This document shows positions 44,412 to 53,459 of a stretch of DNA of 64,000 nucleotides, piece by piece. Under the pieces are notes generated by a model that saw nothing but the letters and a program-made list of their open reading frames with translations, was not told the origin of the DNA and ran no database searches. The translations under genes were made by a program, and so were the position numbers. The DNA lies in NCBI GenBank assembly GCA_021770755.1, contig JAETQI010000007.1, positions 50,498 through 114,497 on the forward strand, given 5' to 3'. The number at the start of each line of letters is the position of its first letter. Position 1 is the first letter of the stretch. The DNA comes from Lachnospiraceae bacterium (lineage in GTDB: Bacteria > Bacillota > Clostridia > Lachnospirales > Lachnospiraceae).

Positions 44412-45542
44412 TCACCAGATCCGGTAATTCCCGCTGAGTGCCAGAAACGCAAAGAAGTACAGACAGTTATCATAATACCGCCTCTCGCCGGTGCGCATGG
44501 GCATCTTCCAGAAACGCTCCACCCACTCCCTGCTGCAGTCCGTGGCAGCGGCAAGTGTCGACATCGCCACGGTTGCCGGGATCGCCACCGGATGAAGCGC
44601 CCGGTCCTCTGCCACGCTTCCGTCGATCTCATAGACATGATAGGTATCCTTCCTGCCATCCTCGAGCAGAAACTCCTGGATCGCGGCGGCGGCATGGCAC
44701 TGTCCCTCATCCTTTCCAAACCACTCATAATCCAGCCCGATATTTGCCACCGTGCGGTACGAGTCGCTGTAGAACCAGTCATGCCTGTCGTCCGTCCACG
44801 GCAGCTTCCTGCGAAACGGGCTTCCGTCAAACTCAGCGTACTCCGCCGAGAATCCCGTCTTCTCATGACATGCCCTTGCAAGATATCTGCGGCTCTCCAG
44901 CGCCGCCTGCTTCCAGAAATCACAGTCCTCCTCATCCGCCCACAGCGCAAACAGCTCATAAAAATGCGGCAGATGATAGGACGGATCCGTGAAATCAATC
45001 CCCGGCACAAACAGGATCTGATGATTGTCCCGGTTCCACATCGGCACGCCAGTCCTGCCGTTCTCCCCTTTATGGAGGCACGCCCGCAGGATCCTGCGCG
45101 CTTCATCCGAATAATTGAATATGCCTTCCCTGTCCCCCCATCTGTGCGATGCGAAGAAGAGCGCCATCGCGAAGAACTCCTCGCCGTCCGGCGCCGGGCT
45201 GTCCGCGTTTTTCGTGCCGTCTGTCGCGCATGACCAGGCAAAGTATCCCTCGTGGAAGCCGTCCGCCATCCACATATAGGTCTTTGCCCACTTCCACAGT
45301 CTGTCAAACTCTTCGCGCATGTCAAGCTGCACGCAGATCATCATGCCGTAGGACATCCCCTCCGTGCGGGCATCATTGTTGCCCGTATCCATGATGTACG
45401 CCATGTCATCTCCCACCGGATAGTAGACGCGCTCGTCATCCTTTCCATAAAAGTAAAAATTTCTGATCTCCCCAAGACGCGCTTCCACCTGCTCCGGCTC
45501 GATCCCGATCTCTGCAAATACATTGCGGTATTGTCTCTTCAT
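44412..45542 (-). CDS. GH8 reducing-end xylose-releasing exo-oligoxylanase
   Basis: A 376-residue GH8 barrel enzyme without signal peptide. E61 in ARTEGMSYGM is the general acid, with D119 in PDGEEFF and D260 in FYSDSYRT as the other active-site acids. Length and motifs match Rex enzymes (EC 3.2.1.156), which remove xylose from the reducing end of xylo-oligosaccharides of three or more units. It follows the LplABC-type importer by 97 bases in the same unit, so it acts on freshly imported oligomers. It complements GH39 and GH3, which act from the other end. Confidence 0.93.
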   Translation of the reverse strand: MKRQYRNVFAEIGIEPEQVEARLGEIRNFYFYGKDDERVYYPVGDDMAYIMDTGNNDARTEGMSYGMMICVQLDMREEFDRLWKWAKTYMWMADGFHEGYFAWSCATDGTKNADSPAPDGEEFFAMALFFASHRWGDREGIFNYSDEARRILRACLHKGENGRTGVPMWNRDNHQILFVPGIDFTDPSYHLPHFYELFALWADEEDCDFWKQAALESRRYLARACHEKTGFSAEYAEFDGSPFRRKLPWTDDRHDWFYSDSYRTVANIGLDYEWFGKDEGQCHAAAAIQEFLLEDGRKDTYHVYEIDGSVAEDRALHPVAIPATVAMSTLAAATDCSREWVERFWKMPMRTGERRYYDNCLYFFAFLALSGNYRIW

Positions 45543-45639
45543 AGTGATATTATCCTTTCATTTTACCTTGATCTTCAATACCCTTTCATTGTATCTCCGC
45601 ATTTCATAAAAAACTACTCAAAAACTGCTATCCTGCATC

Positions 45640-46542
45640 TTACTCCTTCACACCGCCGATCGTAAGTCCCGTGACAAAATATCGCTGCAAAAACGGATAC
45701 AGGCAGACGATCGGAAGCATCGTGAGGATCGTCGCCGCCGCGCGCACGGAGGTCGGCGTCACGGTTCCCGCCGCGTTCTTCATCGCCTCCGCGGAAGATC
45801 CCTGGTTCGAGACGGATGACAGCAGTTTCATCAGCTCGTACTGCAGTGTTGTCAGATGCGAGCTCATCCGGTTGTAGAGCATGGCATCAAACCATGAGTT
45901 CCACTGCCCTACAGCCACGAAAAGCGCAACCGTCGCATAGACCGGTTTGCACAGCGGCGAGATGATCTTCAAAAAGATCGTCGTGTAGCCTGCGCCGTCG
46001 AGCTGTGCGGATTCCTCCAGACTGTCGGGGATCCCCGTCATGTACGTGCGGATCACCAGCATATTGAACGCGCTGAACATCCCCGGGATGACATACACCC
46101 AGAAGCTGTTGGTCAGTCCGATGCTCTTGTACAGCAGAAAAGTCGGGATCATACCACCATTTACATACATCGTGATCACCCAGAACAGGGAAAGCCCTCT
46201 CTTGAACAGAAAATTCTTCCGGCTCACGATAAAGGCGAGGATCGCGTTCGCCGCCAGCGCGAGCAGGGTTCCCACCAGGGTTCTTGCGACAGTGATGTAC
46301 GCGCCTGTGATCAGATTCTGTTTCTGGAGCACCGTGATATAATTTTTCAGCGTCCATTTCCTCGGTATGAGATAGATCCCGCCCCGCAGCGCGTCCGTGC
46401 CGTCGTTAAATGAGATGGCAAGCGTGTTCAGCACCGGATACAGCGTGATGACCACAAACGCGATCATGAACAGGGTGTTGCACACGACAAACACTTTATC
46501 CCACACAGAAGTCTTCACCTTATTTTTTTTCATCTTTTCCAT
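45640..46542 (-). CDS. Carbohydrate ABC transporter permease (LplC-type)
   Basis: A 300-residue permease with six membrane segments, opening FVVITLYPVLNTLAISFNDG and with the EAA loop SLEESAQLDGAGYTTIFLKI. It belongs to the LplC/YtcP branch used for oligosaccharides of plant polymers. ATG at 46542 with GGAGG upstream, 13 bases after the partner permease. Confidence 0.93.
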   Translation of the reverse strand: MEKMKKNKVKTSVWDKVFVVCNTLFMIAFVVITLYPVLNTLAISFNDGTDALRGGIYLIPRKWTLKNYITVLQKQNLITGAYITVARTLVGTLLALAANAILAFIVSRKNFLFKRGLSLFWVITMYVNGGMIPTFLLYKSIGLTNSFWVYVIPGMFSAFNMLVIRTYMTGIPDSLEESAQLDGAGYTTIFLKIISPLCKPVYATVALFVAVGQWNSWFDAMLYNRMSSHLTTLQYELMKLLSSVSNQGSSAEAMKNAAGTVTPTSVRAAATILTMLPIVCLYPFLQRYFVTGLTIGGVKE

Positions 46543-46555
46543 TTGTATCTCCCTC

Positions 46556-47485
46556 CTAGAACAACCGCTCTTCGCCGTTCTTCTTTGCGATCTGGTTCGC
46601 GATCACGATCAGAACGATGCTGACAAAGCTCTTAAAGATACCCGCCGCAGTACCGATGGAAAAGTCGTTCTGGCTGATACCCCATTTCAGCACATAGATG
46701 TCGATCGTCTCCGACACGCTTTTCACCAGACCGTTTCCAAGCAGATACTGGATCTCAAAACCCGCGTTCAGCACATTGCCCACATTCATCAGCAGCAGGA
46801 TCATGATCGTTGGCTTGATGCCCGGAAGCGTCACATAGCGGATGCGCGCCCAGCGGCCCGCGCCGTCCATGTTTGCCGCCTCGTAGAGCGACGGGTCGAT
46901 CGCTGTGATCGCCGATAAGTAGATGATCGCATTCCAGCCCGTCTCCTTCCACACATTTGCAAAGGCGACGATCGGCCAGAAATACTGCGGGTGCGCAAAG
47001 AAATTGAGCGGTTTGTCCAGTATGTTAAATTTCAGAAGCAGCTCATTGATGATGCCGGAACTCGACAGGGCGTCATGCAGAATACCGGTCACGATGATCC
47101 AGGAGAGGAAATGCGGCAGATATGAGATCGTCTGGACTGTCTTCTTCCCCCCGTTTGATTTCACCTCGTTCAATAAAATGGCAAAAACGATCGCCGCGAT
47201 AAAGGTGACCACCAGATTGATCACGCCCATCGCGAGTGTATTGCGGATCACCTGCAGGAATGTGTCGTCCGAAAACAACTGTTTGAATTTTGCCATTCCC
47301 ACAAAGGCGGAATGGAACAGCCCGTCCTTTGGCCTGTAATTCTGAAACGCCATCAGCCAGCCGCCCAATGGAAGATAACAAAAGACGATGCCGTACGCCA
47401 CGATGACGATCGACCATAGGATCAATACCTTCTGCTTCTTGATCTCTTTCCACGTTACAGTTCCTTTTTTTTCCTGTGAAGCCAT
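46556..47485 (-). CDS. Carbohydrate ABC transporter permease (LplB-type)
   Basis: A 309-residue permease with six membrane segments, the LplB/YteP-type motif YLPLGGWLMAFQNY near residue 40 and the EAA loop YEAANMDGAGRWARIRYVTL. AAAGGAG precedes the ATG. It follows the binding-protein gene after a stem-loop and pairs with the LplC-type permease. No ATPase gene is present. Confidence 0.93.
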   Translation of the reverse strand: MASQEKKGTVTWKEIKKQKVLILWSIVIVAYGIVFCYLPLGGWLMAFQNYRPKDGLFHSAFVGMAKFKQLFSDDTFLQVIRNTLAMGVINLVVTFIAAIVFAILLNEVKSNGGKKTVQTISYLPHFLSWIIVTGILHDALSSSGIINELLLKFNILDKPLNFFAHPQYFWPIVAFANVWKETGWNAIIYLSAITAIDPSLYEAANMDGAGRWARIRYVTLPGIKPTIMILLLMNVGNVLNAGFEIQYLLGNGLVKSVSETIDIYVLKWGISQNDFSIGTAAGIFKSFVSIVLIVIANQIAKKNGEERLF

Positions 47486-47503
47486 ATTTTCACTCCTTTA
47501 TAA

Positions 47504-47532
47504 AGGGCGGACCGTTTTGATCAGTCCGCCCT
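47504..47532 (-). promoter_or_regulatory. Stem-loop directly after the binding-protein gene
   Basis: A perfect 9-bp stem AGGGCGGAC/GTCCGCCCT (47504-47512 with 47524-47532), loop 11 bases, in the 74-base gap between the binding protein and the first permease. Only TTTATAAA follows on the minus strand, so termination would be partial. It may set a higher level of binding protein than permease. Confidence 0.7.
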
Positions 47533-47559
47533 GTCTGATTGACTCTCCTGTTACCGATA

Positions 47560-49284
47560 CTAATTGTACTTTGCAGCTTCCTCCATTCTGCGGTCAAGCT
47601 CTGCCTGCATCTCATCGATGAACGCCTGCGGATTGCACTCTTCATAAACCTTCATGTAATCCTCCCAAGCCGCCTCAAAGTCATCTGCCATGACGATCTT
47701 AGGCAGGTATTCATGCTTGATCTCGCCCATCTTCGTCCATGCCATACCGCCCTCTGTCGCTGTCGTCATGCCGTTTGAGTAGGTGTACATCGGATACCAG
47801 GGACCCGGAGCCTCGCTTGTTCCCAGCATATCCACATATGTCTCCGCACCGTACGCGTCAAAGCATTCCTGCACATTCTTGCTCAGACCATCGTAGAACT
47901 CTTTCGGCTGGTTCTCCGGCTTCATCGCATTGATGCCGTCCCTGCTCGTTCCTGAGTACTGTGGGAAATACGAGTATGTACATACGTGCGATGCCTTGTA
48001 TGCGATATCGGAAGCCTGCATTCTCATCTCCGGTGTCCGATAGAACTCACCTTCCTCGTTCACCAGGTAGTCCACATCCTTCACGCCCCAGTTGCGCAGG
48101 TCATGGATCTCCTGATCCAGCAGGTCATTGACGAACTGCAGTGCGCCCTCGACGTCCTTGCAGCTTGTCGTGATCGCAAGTCCGCTTGACACATTCACCA
48201 CGCCGCCCGAGTTGTGCCACTGGTTCTTCATGCCCTCCTCGATCGTGATCGGCAGCGGCACGTAATTGCATCCTTTCAGGTCAAGCCCCTGCTGCTTGAG
48301 CGCGTCATTTGCCGTGTATGCAAAATCCCACCACTGGTCGATCATACCCAGCACACGCCCTGTGGAAAGCTTGGAGATATATTCATCATAGTTCTGCGTG
48401 AAAGATTCCGGATCCACGATCCCTTTGTGAAATTCTTCATTTAATTTCTGGAAATACCGCTTCGCCGTGGGCGTCGTATTATAGTCGATGATCGTGAGTG
48501 TGTCCGGATCTACGATACAACTGCCGTCATTGGGATATCCGTCAAGGAACTGCGGCGCGTTCTCAAGGCAGAAATACCGCCAGTCTTCACACAGGATCGT
48601 GTACGGGATATTCGCCGTCCCGTCCTCCATGGTCGGATTTGCCTCATTGTAGCTCTCGATCAGGTCAAAGTACTGATCCATGGTATGTATCTCCGGATAT
48701 CCTGCCCACTCGAGCACCCTGGTCTGGATCCAGAACGCCTCGTCGTTGTGGACGGTCGCCTTCTCCTCGCCGTAGATGTTGCTGAACTGCGGTATCCAGT
48801 AGATATGCCCGTCCTCCTTGCGCAGCTTGTCCCACTCCTCTTCCGTCAGGAATTCCTTGATATTGGGATATTTGTCGATATAGTCGTCAAGCGCCACCAG
48901 AGCGCCCGCGTCATAGAGCTGTGCCGCACCGTCGCTGCCGTCGATGAAGTCGGGATACTCGCCGCCCGCGATCAGTGTGCCGACCGCCTCCTGCGCTGTC
49001 TGGCCTGTAAGCCATGTCTCCTTTACCTTGACGCCAGTCATATCCGCGATCATCTGCTGGATCTCATTGTCGTCGTTGATCTCCGTGCCCGGAACCGCAA
49101 AGAACGCCGTGAACTCCTTGAGCTCGCCCGTTCCGGACGACGCGCTGTCCCCGGACGGCGACGCGTCCGTTCCTGTGCCGGACTGCGTCCCTGTCTGCGC
49201 GGAATCACCGCCCCCACATCCTGTGAACATTGTCGACATCACTGCTGCCGCCAACAAAACCGATAGTACCTTTTTCGTTTTCAT
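47560..49284 (-). CDS. Xylo-oligosaccharide-type solute-binding lipoprotein (LplA-like)
   Basis: A 574-residue binding protein with a lipobox (MFTGC, Cys at about 23), a Ser/Gly/Thr linker to residue 50 and an LplA-type domain. Its neighbours (GH8 exo-oligoxylanase downstream, YesN/YesM upstream) suggest xylo-oligosaccharides as ligand, which is inference. ATG with GGAGGAAGGA upstream. First gene of the importer-GH8 unit; about 85 AT-rich bases upstream hold the promoter but no clean pair of elements. Confidence 0.9.
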   Translation of the reverse strand: MKTKKVLSVLLAAAVMSTMFTGCGGGDSAQTGTQSGTGTDASPSGDSASSGTGELKEFTAFFAVPGTEINDDNEIQQMIADMTGVKVKETWLTGQTAQEAVGTLIAGGEYPDFIDGSDGAAQLYDAGALVALDDYIDKYPNIKEFLTEEEWDKLRKEDGHIYWIPQFSNIYGEEKATVHNDEAFWIQTRVLEWAGYPEIHTMDQYFDLIESYNEANPTMEDGTANIPYTILCEDWRYFCLENAPQFLDGYPNDGSCIVDPDTLTIIDYNTTPTAKRYFQKLNEEFHKGIVDPESFTQNYDEYISKLSTGRVLGMIDQWWDFAYTANDALKQQGLDLKGCNYVPLPITIEEGMKNQWHNSGGVVNVSSGLAITTSCKDVEGALQFVNDLLDQEIHDLRNWGVKDVDYLVNEEGEFYRTPEMRMQASDIAYKASHVCTYSYFPQYSGTSRDGINAMKPENQPKEFYDGLSKNVQECFDAYGAETYVDMLGTSEAPGPWYPMYTYSNGMTTATEGGMAWTKMGEIKHEYLPKIVMADDFEAAWEDYMKVYEECNPQAFIDEMQAELDRRMEEAAKYN

Positions 49285-49370
49285 ATAATTCCTTCCTCCC
49301 TTACATTTGATAATATAATTCTACTTTATAAACAAACTAAAAACACCCAATAAAGAATATATAAAGACAT

Positions 49371-49403
49371 AAAAAAGTATAGATTTTTAATCTATACTTT
49401 TTT
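49371..49403. terminator. Strong bidirectional-looking terminator
   Basis: A perfect 15-bp stem AAAAAAGTATAGATT/AATCTATACTTTTTT (49371-49385 with 49389-49403) with loop TTT. On the minus strand it terminates the NifX-like gene, which ends 52 bases earlier, and insulates the importer operon. Confidence 0.85.
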
Positions 49404-49455
49404 AAACTGCCAAATACGAGGCTTTTCACACCTATATCGTATTTCATCATGAACT

Positions 49456-49872
49456 TTATATATTATGGTCTCCGGCTTCCCCGCAATGGTGGCCGGCTTC
49501 CCCGCAGTGATGTCCGGCTCCGTGATGGTGGCCTTCCCCATGGTGGTCACAGTGAACATCCGGATCAAACACAAGATCTCCTGCGATCAGCCGGTTCACC
49601 GCTTCATCCGCGCTGCCTGAGACTCCGCCGTACAGACGGATCCCTGCATCCGCCAGGGCAGCCTGCGCGCCGGCTCCGATCCCGCCGCAGATCAGCGTAT
49701 CTACTTTCTCCCCGGAAAGCAGCCCCGCCAGGGCTCCATGACCGCTTCCCGCCGTATCCAGGATCTGCGTGTCTGTGATCTTTCCGTCTTCAATGCTGTA
49801 GAGCTTAAACTGTTCTGTATGCCCAAAATGCGGGAATACATTTCCATTCTCATAAGTGACTGCAATCTTCAT
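49456..49872 (-). CDS. NifX/NifB-C-type (dinitrogenase cofactor family) protein with His-rich tail
   Basis: A 138-residue protein. Residues 1-104 match the NifX/NifB C-terminal fold (MKIAVTYENGNVFPHFGHTE, DTLICGGIGAGAQAALADAG). The tail (about 106-138) is rich in His and Cys with a twofold GHHCGEA repeat, a likely metal-binding segment. Lone members of this family in anaerobes are linked to Fe-S or metal-cofactor handling; no nif genes are nearby. ATG at 49872 with GGAAG upstream. It is flanked by the two-component genes and a terminator. Confidence 0.85.
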   Translation of the reverse strand: MKIAVTYENGNVFPHFGHTEQFKLYSIEDGKITDTQILDTAGSGHGALAGLLSGEKVDTLICGGIGAGAQAALADAGIRLYGGVSGSADEAVNRLIAGDLVFDPDVHCDHHGEGHHHGAGHHCGEAGHHCGEAGDHNI

Positions 49873-49975
49873 GATATCATCTTCCTTTCTTCTCTCTGAT
49901 CTCACTGCAAAACGGTATAAAACGATACTAAGATGATACCGCAAAAAACTGTCAGATTCAAGAGCCGAATCGATT

Positions 49976-51565
49976 TTATACCAGCGCCTGTTTTCTGAAT
50001 TTGGATGGCGTACAGCCCTTTACCGCTATAAACTTGTTGATAAAGTAGTCCGTATTCTTGTATCCCACATCCTCCGCGATCTTGTAGATCCTGTCGTCAG
50101 TGCGCACCAGCAACTGCGCCGCCTGCTCGATGCGGTAATTGTTCAGATAATCCTTGAAGGACTGGTTGTATTTCTTGCGGAACACCTGCCCCAGATAGGC
50201 ATTGTTGATAAAATACTTCTGTCCCAGATCCCGCAGGGTCAGATTTTCTGCAAAACGCTCCCGGACCTCCTGTTCGATCAGGGCAAGCACCCCGCGCGAT
50301 ACGTTCTTCCGGAGCTGTGCCAGATATTCCGCGTACTCGCAGGCAAATCTTGCCAGGTGTACCTTGCTTCCCCGCATCAGTCCGTCCTCAAAAGCGCTCT
50401 CGCTGATCAGATGCAGGATCTCTTGCTGATTGACACAGTCGTCCTGCTCCGTCGCTGTATGGATCAGTTGGAACAGGAGATAGTTGATATTCAGATTGAT
50501 CGTCTCGCCCATCGCCCCCATATTGCGCAGCTCGTCAAACAGCCTGTCCACCGCCTCATGAATGCGCACCTTGTCGTTTTGTTCGATCGCCGAGATCAGA
50601 CCGTCAAGCTCCGCCTTGCACAGAAGGATGCCGCTGCTGTTGACCTGGATCTCCTCCTCATAATAATAGATATCCTTCCGGTCATGAAACGCCCGGAGGG
50701 AATTGAGCATACATGCCGTACCGTAGGATTTTGATATGGCCGCGATGTCCGGCACACGCTTTCCGACCAGCATCACGATCTTCTGCTTTATCGACGTATT
50801 CAGATAATGCAGCAGCCTTTCCAGATAGACTTTCTCGGAATACCCCTCCTTTACCGCCATGTGATCACAGTAGACCAGACCGACATCATAGATATTCTCC
50901 TCCGAGGAAACATCGAGGATGCAGTGTGTCTCGTCCTCCTTGAGAAACTCCCTGCAGCCCTGGTAAAGCTTCCGCTGGCGGGAACGCATCTCCATGTCCT
51001 CCACGTCCTCCGGATCCTGCGCATCCACTAGCTGGATATCGATATAGCGCACGCCGCCGGACAGGCGCATATGGTTCAGCACGTACTCCAGATTGATCTC
51101 ATCATATTTGCCAAGCAGCAGGGATATCACGTTTCTTGCCAGATATGCCCGCTCCATCTGCTTTTTGTCCTCCTGCCGCTGAATCTCCGTCGCCGACATG
51201 TTTGCCGCCTTCCGGATGATCTCTGTCAGAACCTCCTTCTCGACCGGTTTGAGCACATAATCCATGCAGGCGTAACGGATCGCCTGCTGCGCGTAGGCAA
51301 AATCCCTGTAGCCGCTGAGTATGACAAAATACGCGTCTGAGATCTTCTCCCTGCGTATCGTCTCCAGAAGCTCCAGACCTGTCATCTCCGGCATTTTGAT
51401 ATCCGCTATGATCAGATCCGCCTCATTCTCCCTCAGATATGCCAGTGCCTCCGCGCCGTTCTGCGCTGTCGCGACAATCTCACAGCCCTCTTTTTCCCAG
51501 TCCAGAAGTCTGGACAGCCCCTGCACGATAAACGGCTCATCATCGACAAGCAACACCCTCAACAT
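49976..51565 (-). CDS. YesN-type response regulator with AraC output domain
   Basis: A 529-residue regulator: receiver domain (1-120) with phospho-acceptor D55 (IADIKMP) and acidic DD at 8-9, a long middle region (about 130-420) typical of YesN proteins, and a C-terminal AraC double helix-turn-helix (about 430-527; LRDLGQKYFINNAYLGQVF, IYKIAEDVGYKNTDYFINKF). ATG at 51565 with GAGGTG upstream. It lies 31 bases after the kinase gene and probably activates the importer-GH8 operon. Confidence 0.93.
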   Translation of the reverse strand: MLRVLLVDDEPFIVQGLSRLLDWEKEGCEIVATAQNGAEALAYLRENEADLIIADIKMPEMTGLELLETIRREKISDAYFVILSGYRDFAYAQQAIRYACMDYVLKPVEKEVLTEIIRKAANMSATEIQRQEDKKQMERAYLARNVISLLLGKYDEINLEYVLNHMRLSGGVRYIDIQLVDAQDPEDVEDMEMRSRQRKLYQGCREFLKEDETHCILDVSSEENIYDVGLVYCDHMAVKEGYSEKVYLERLLHYLNTSIKQKIVMLVGKRVPDIAAISKSYGTACMLNSLRAFHDRKDIYYYEEEIQVNSSGILLCKAELDGLISAIEQNDKVRIHEAVDRLFDELRNMGAMGETINLNINYLLFQLIHTATEQDDCVNQQEILHLISESAFEDGLMRGSKVHLARFACEYAEYLAQLRKNVSRGVLALIEQEVRERFAENLTLRDLGQKYFINNAYLGQVFRKKYNQSFKDYLNNYRIEQAAQLLVRTDDRIYKIAEDVGYKNTDYFINKFIAVKGCTPSKFRKQALV

Positions 51566-51596
51566 GTCACACCTCACTATTCCATAAACATTGATC

Positions 51597-53363
51597 TCAA
51601 TTCATGACCGGTAGCTGGATCTGTACGATCGTGCCGATCCCCTGCTCACTGTCCAGCGCAAACTTCGCCTGGTTGTCGGACACCATCTTTAGACGGAGGC
51701 AGGCGTTTACCATTCCCACCCTGCCTTTCTCTTTCAGGCGGTCAATGCTCGCGTTCCGCATCGTCTCCAGAAGCCGCAGCCGTTCCTCCTCCTTTAGACC
51801 GCTGCCGGTATCCTCCACTTCTATATATAACAGTTCTGTTCCCGATTCCATCCGCTCCTTGTAGATGCGCACGAAGATCCACCCCTTTGCAGTCTTGCTC
51901 TCGATGCCGTGGATACAGGCATTCTCCACGAATGTAACCACCGTGAGCTTGGGGATCGTGAGCTCCAGACAATCCTCGTCCACATCAAGCTCATACGACA
52001 GCCGGTCACCAAACCGGTACTTCTGCAGTCCGAGATACGCCTCGACAAACTCCATCTCCTTGCCGATCTCCACAGTGTCCGACGACCAGTCCACATTCTG
52101 CCGTTCCATGACGGCAAGCTTCTCCACCATCTCTGCGATCTCCGGCTCATTTCTGAGAACGCAGTGCATGCGTATGCTCTCGAGCGCATTGAACAGAAAA
52201 TGAGGATTGATCTGGCTGTGAAGCGCTAACAGCTCCGCACTCTGCTTTGCAATGTCCATCTCCTGCTCCCGGATGCGGTCCTTGTAAACGGTCTGTATCA
52301 GGTCATTTGTCCGCTCCGCCATCCTGTTATAATTCTCCATGAGTTTGCCGATCTCATCATTGCCGCTGATCTCGCCGATCCTGCTGAGTTCCTCGTCCTC
52401 CACCTTGTCAAATACCTGGCTGAGCTGTTCGATCCTCACCGTGAGCGAACGGTTGAGCTCTCTCATAAGCCGCCACGGCAGGATCGCGTTTGTGAGGATC
52501 AGCAGTGCGATCAGCGGCATATTTGCCCGAATATTCTTAAGCACATCCGTCTCCGGTCCAAGGACATAGACCTGCAGATCACTGCCGTACAGACTCATCT
52601 CCTTGCACACGCCGACCTTGTCCATCAGGTCAAACCGCTCGAAATTCTGGTTGATGCTGCTATGCCCGTCATTTGCCAGCAGCACCCTGTTCCCCTGGCA
52701 CACATACACCGGAAATTCATATCCCAGTTTTACAAGCCCACGCACCATATTCCCGTAATCAAGCTCGATCTTCAAAAACTTGTCACAACTGCTGCCGCTG
52801 TAAAAATCAAGCTTTTTTAAAAATAGGATCTTTCGCTTTGGCTCCACCACAGGACTCTTCTCATTGTCGTAATAAAACAACAGCAGCTCGTCCTTCCCTG
52901 ACTCCTCAAAAGTTTGATACCAGCGCATCCCTTCTATGACCGACAACTGCGAAAATACTCCTCCGTTCACGATCGAGGGATTGTCCGCATACATCGTGAT
53001 GATCGTGTTGTCCATCCCTGCCGCGCCCTTGAACAGCGTCGTCTTCACGAAATCCTGATACGCCTCGACATACGCGAGCGCGCCTGCATAGTCATGATTG
53101 AGATACCGCTCGATATACTCGTTCATATAGATCTGCTTTGCCGTAGCCCCCGCGTAATCAATGCTCTTCGTCAGACTGTACTGTATGGCATTTGCCTCGT
53201 TCTCCATGGCGTGCTGCTGCTTATTGTGCTGATCGTTCATCACGATGTGCAGCACTATGCTGTCCGTGACCACCAGCGGCAGCAGCACACAAAATACATA
53301 CAGAATGGTCAGTTTTCTGCTGAGTGCGATGTTGTTCATAAACCGGTAAAACTTATCCAGCAA
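51597..53363 (-). CDS. YesM-type sensor histidine kinase
   Basis: A 588-residue kinase: TM1 (about 20-42), extracellular sensor (about 45-275), TM2 (about 281-297), HAMP (about 300-360), His-kinase motif SQINPHFLFN with H388, and an ATPase domain with N481 (VENACIHGI) and the DTGSGL loop. It uses a TTG start at 53363 with AAGGAGG seven bases upstream; the next ATG lacks such a site. It probably detects extracellular oligosaccharides or the loaded binding protein, by analogy with other YesM systems. Confidence 0.93.
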   Translation of the reverse strand: MLDKFYRFMNNIALSRKLTILYVFCVLLPLVVTDSIVLHIVMNDQHNKQQHAMENEANAIQYSLTKSIDYAGATAKQIYMNEYIERYLNHDYAGALAYVEAYQDFVKTTLFKGAAGMDNTIITMYADNPSIVNGGVFSQLSVIEGMRWYQTFEESGKDELLLFYYDNEKSPVVEPKRKILFLKKLDFYSGSSCDKFLKIELDYGNMVRGLVKLGYEFPVYVCQGNRVLLANDGHSSINQNFERFDLMDKVGVCKEMSLYGSDLQVYVLGPETDVLKNIRANMPLIALLILTNAILPWRLMRELNRSLTVRIEQLSQVFDKVEDEELSRIGEISGNDEIGKLMENYNRMAERTNDLIQTVYKDRIREQEMDIAKQSAELLALHSQINPHFLFNALESIRMHCVLRNEPEIAEMVEKLAVMERQNVDWSSDTVEIGKEMEFVEAYLGLQKYRFGDRLSYELDVDEDCLELTIPKLTVVTFVENACIHGIESKTAKGWIFVRIYKERMESGTELLYIEVEDTGSGLKEEERLRLLETMRNASIDRLKEKGRVGMVNACLRLKMVSDNQAKFALDSEQGIGTIVQIQLPVMN

Positions 53364-53459
53364 GACCAGACCTCCTTTTGTAATGAAATCTATGGGAACA
53401 TTTTATAAGAATTATCCTACCATTGCAACCATTCAAACTAAATATCATAGCCCTGCTTT

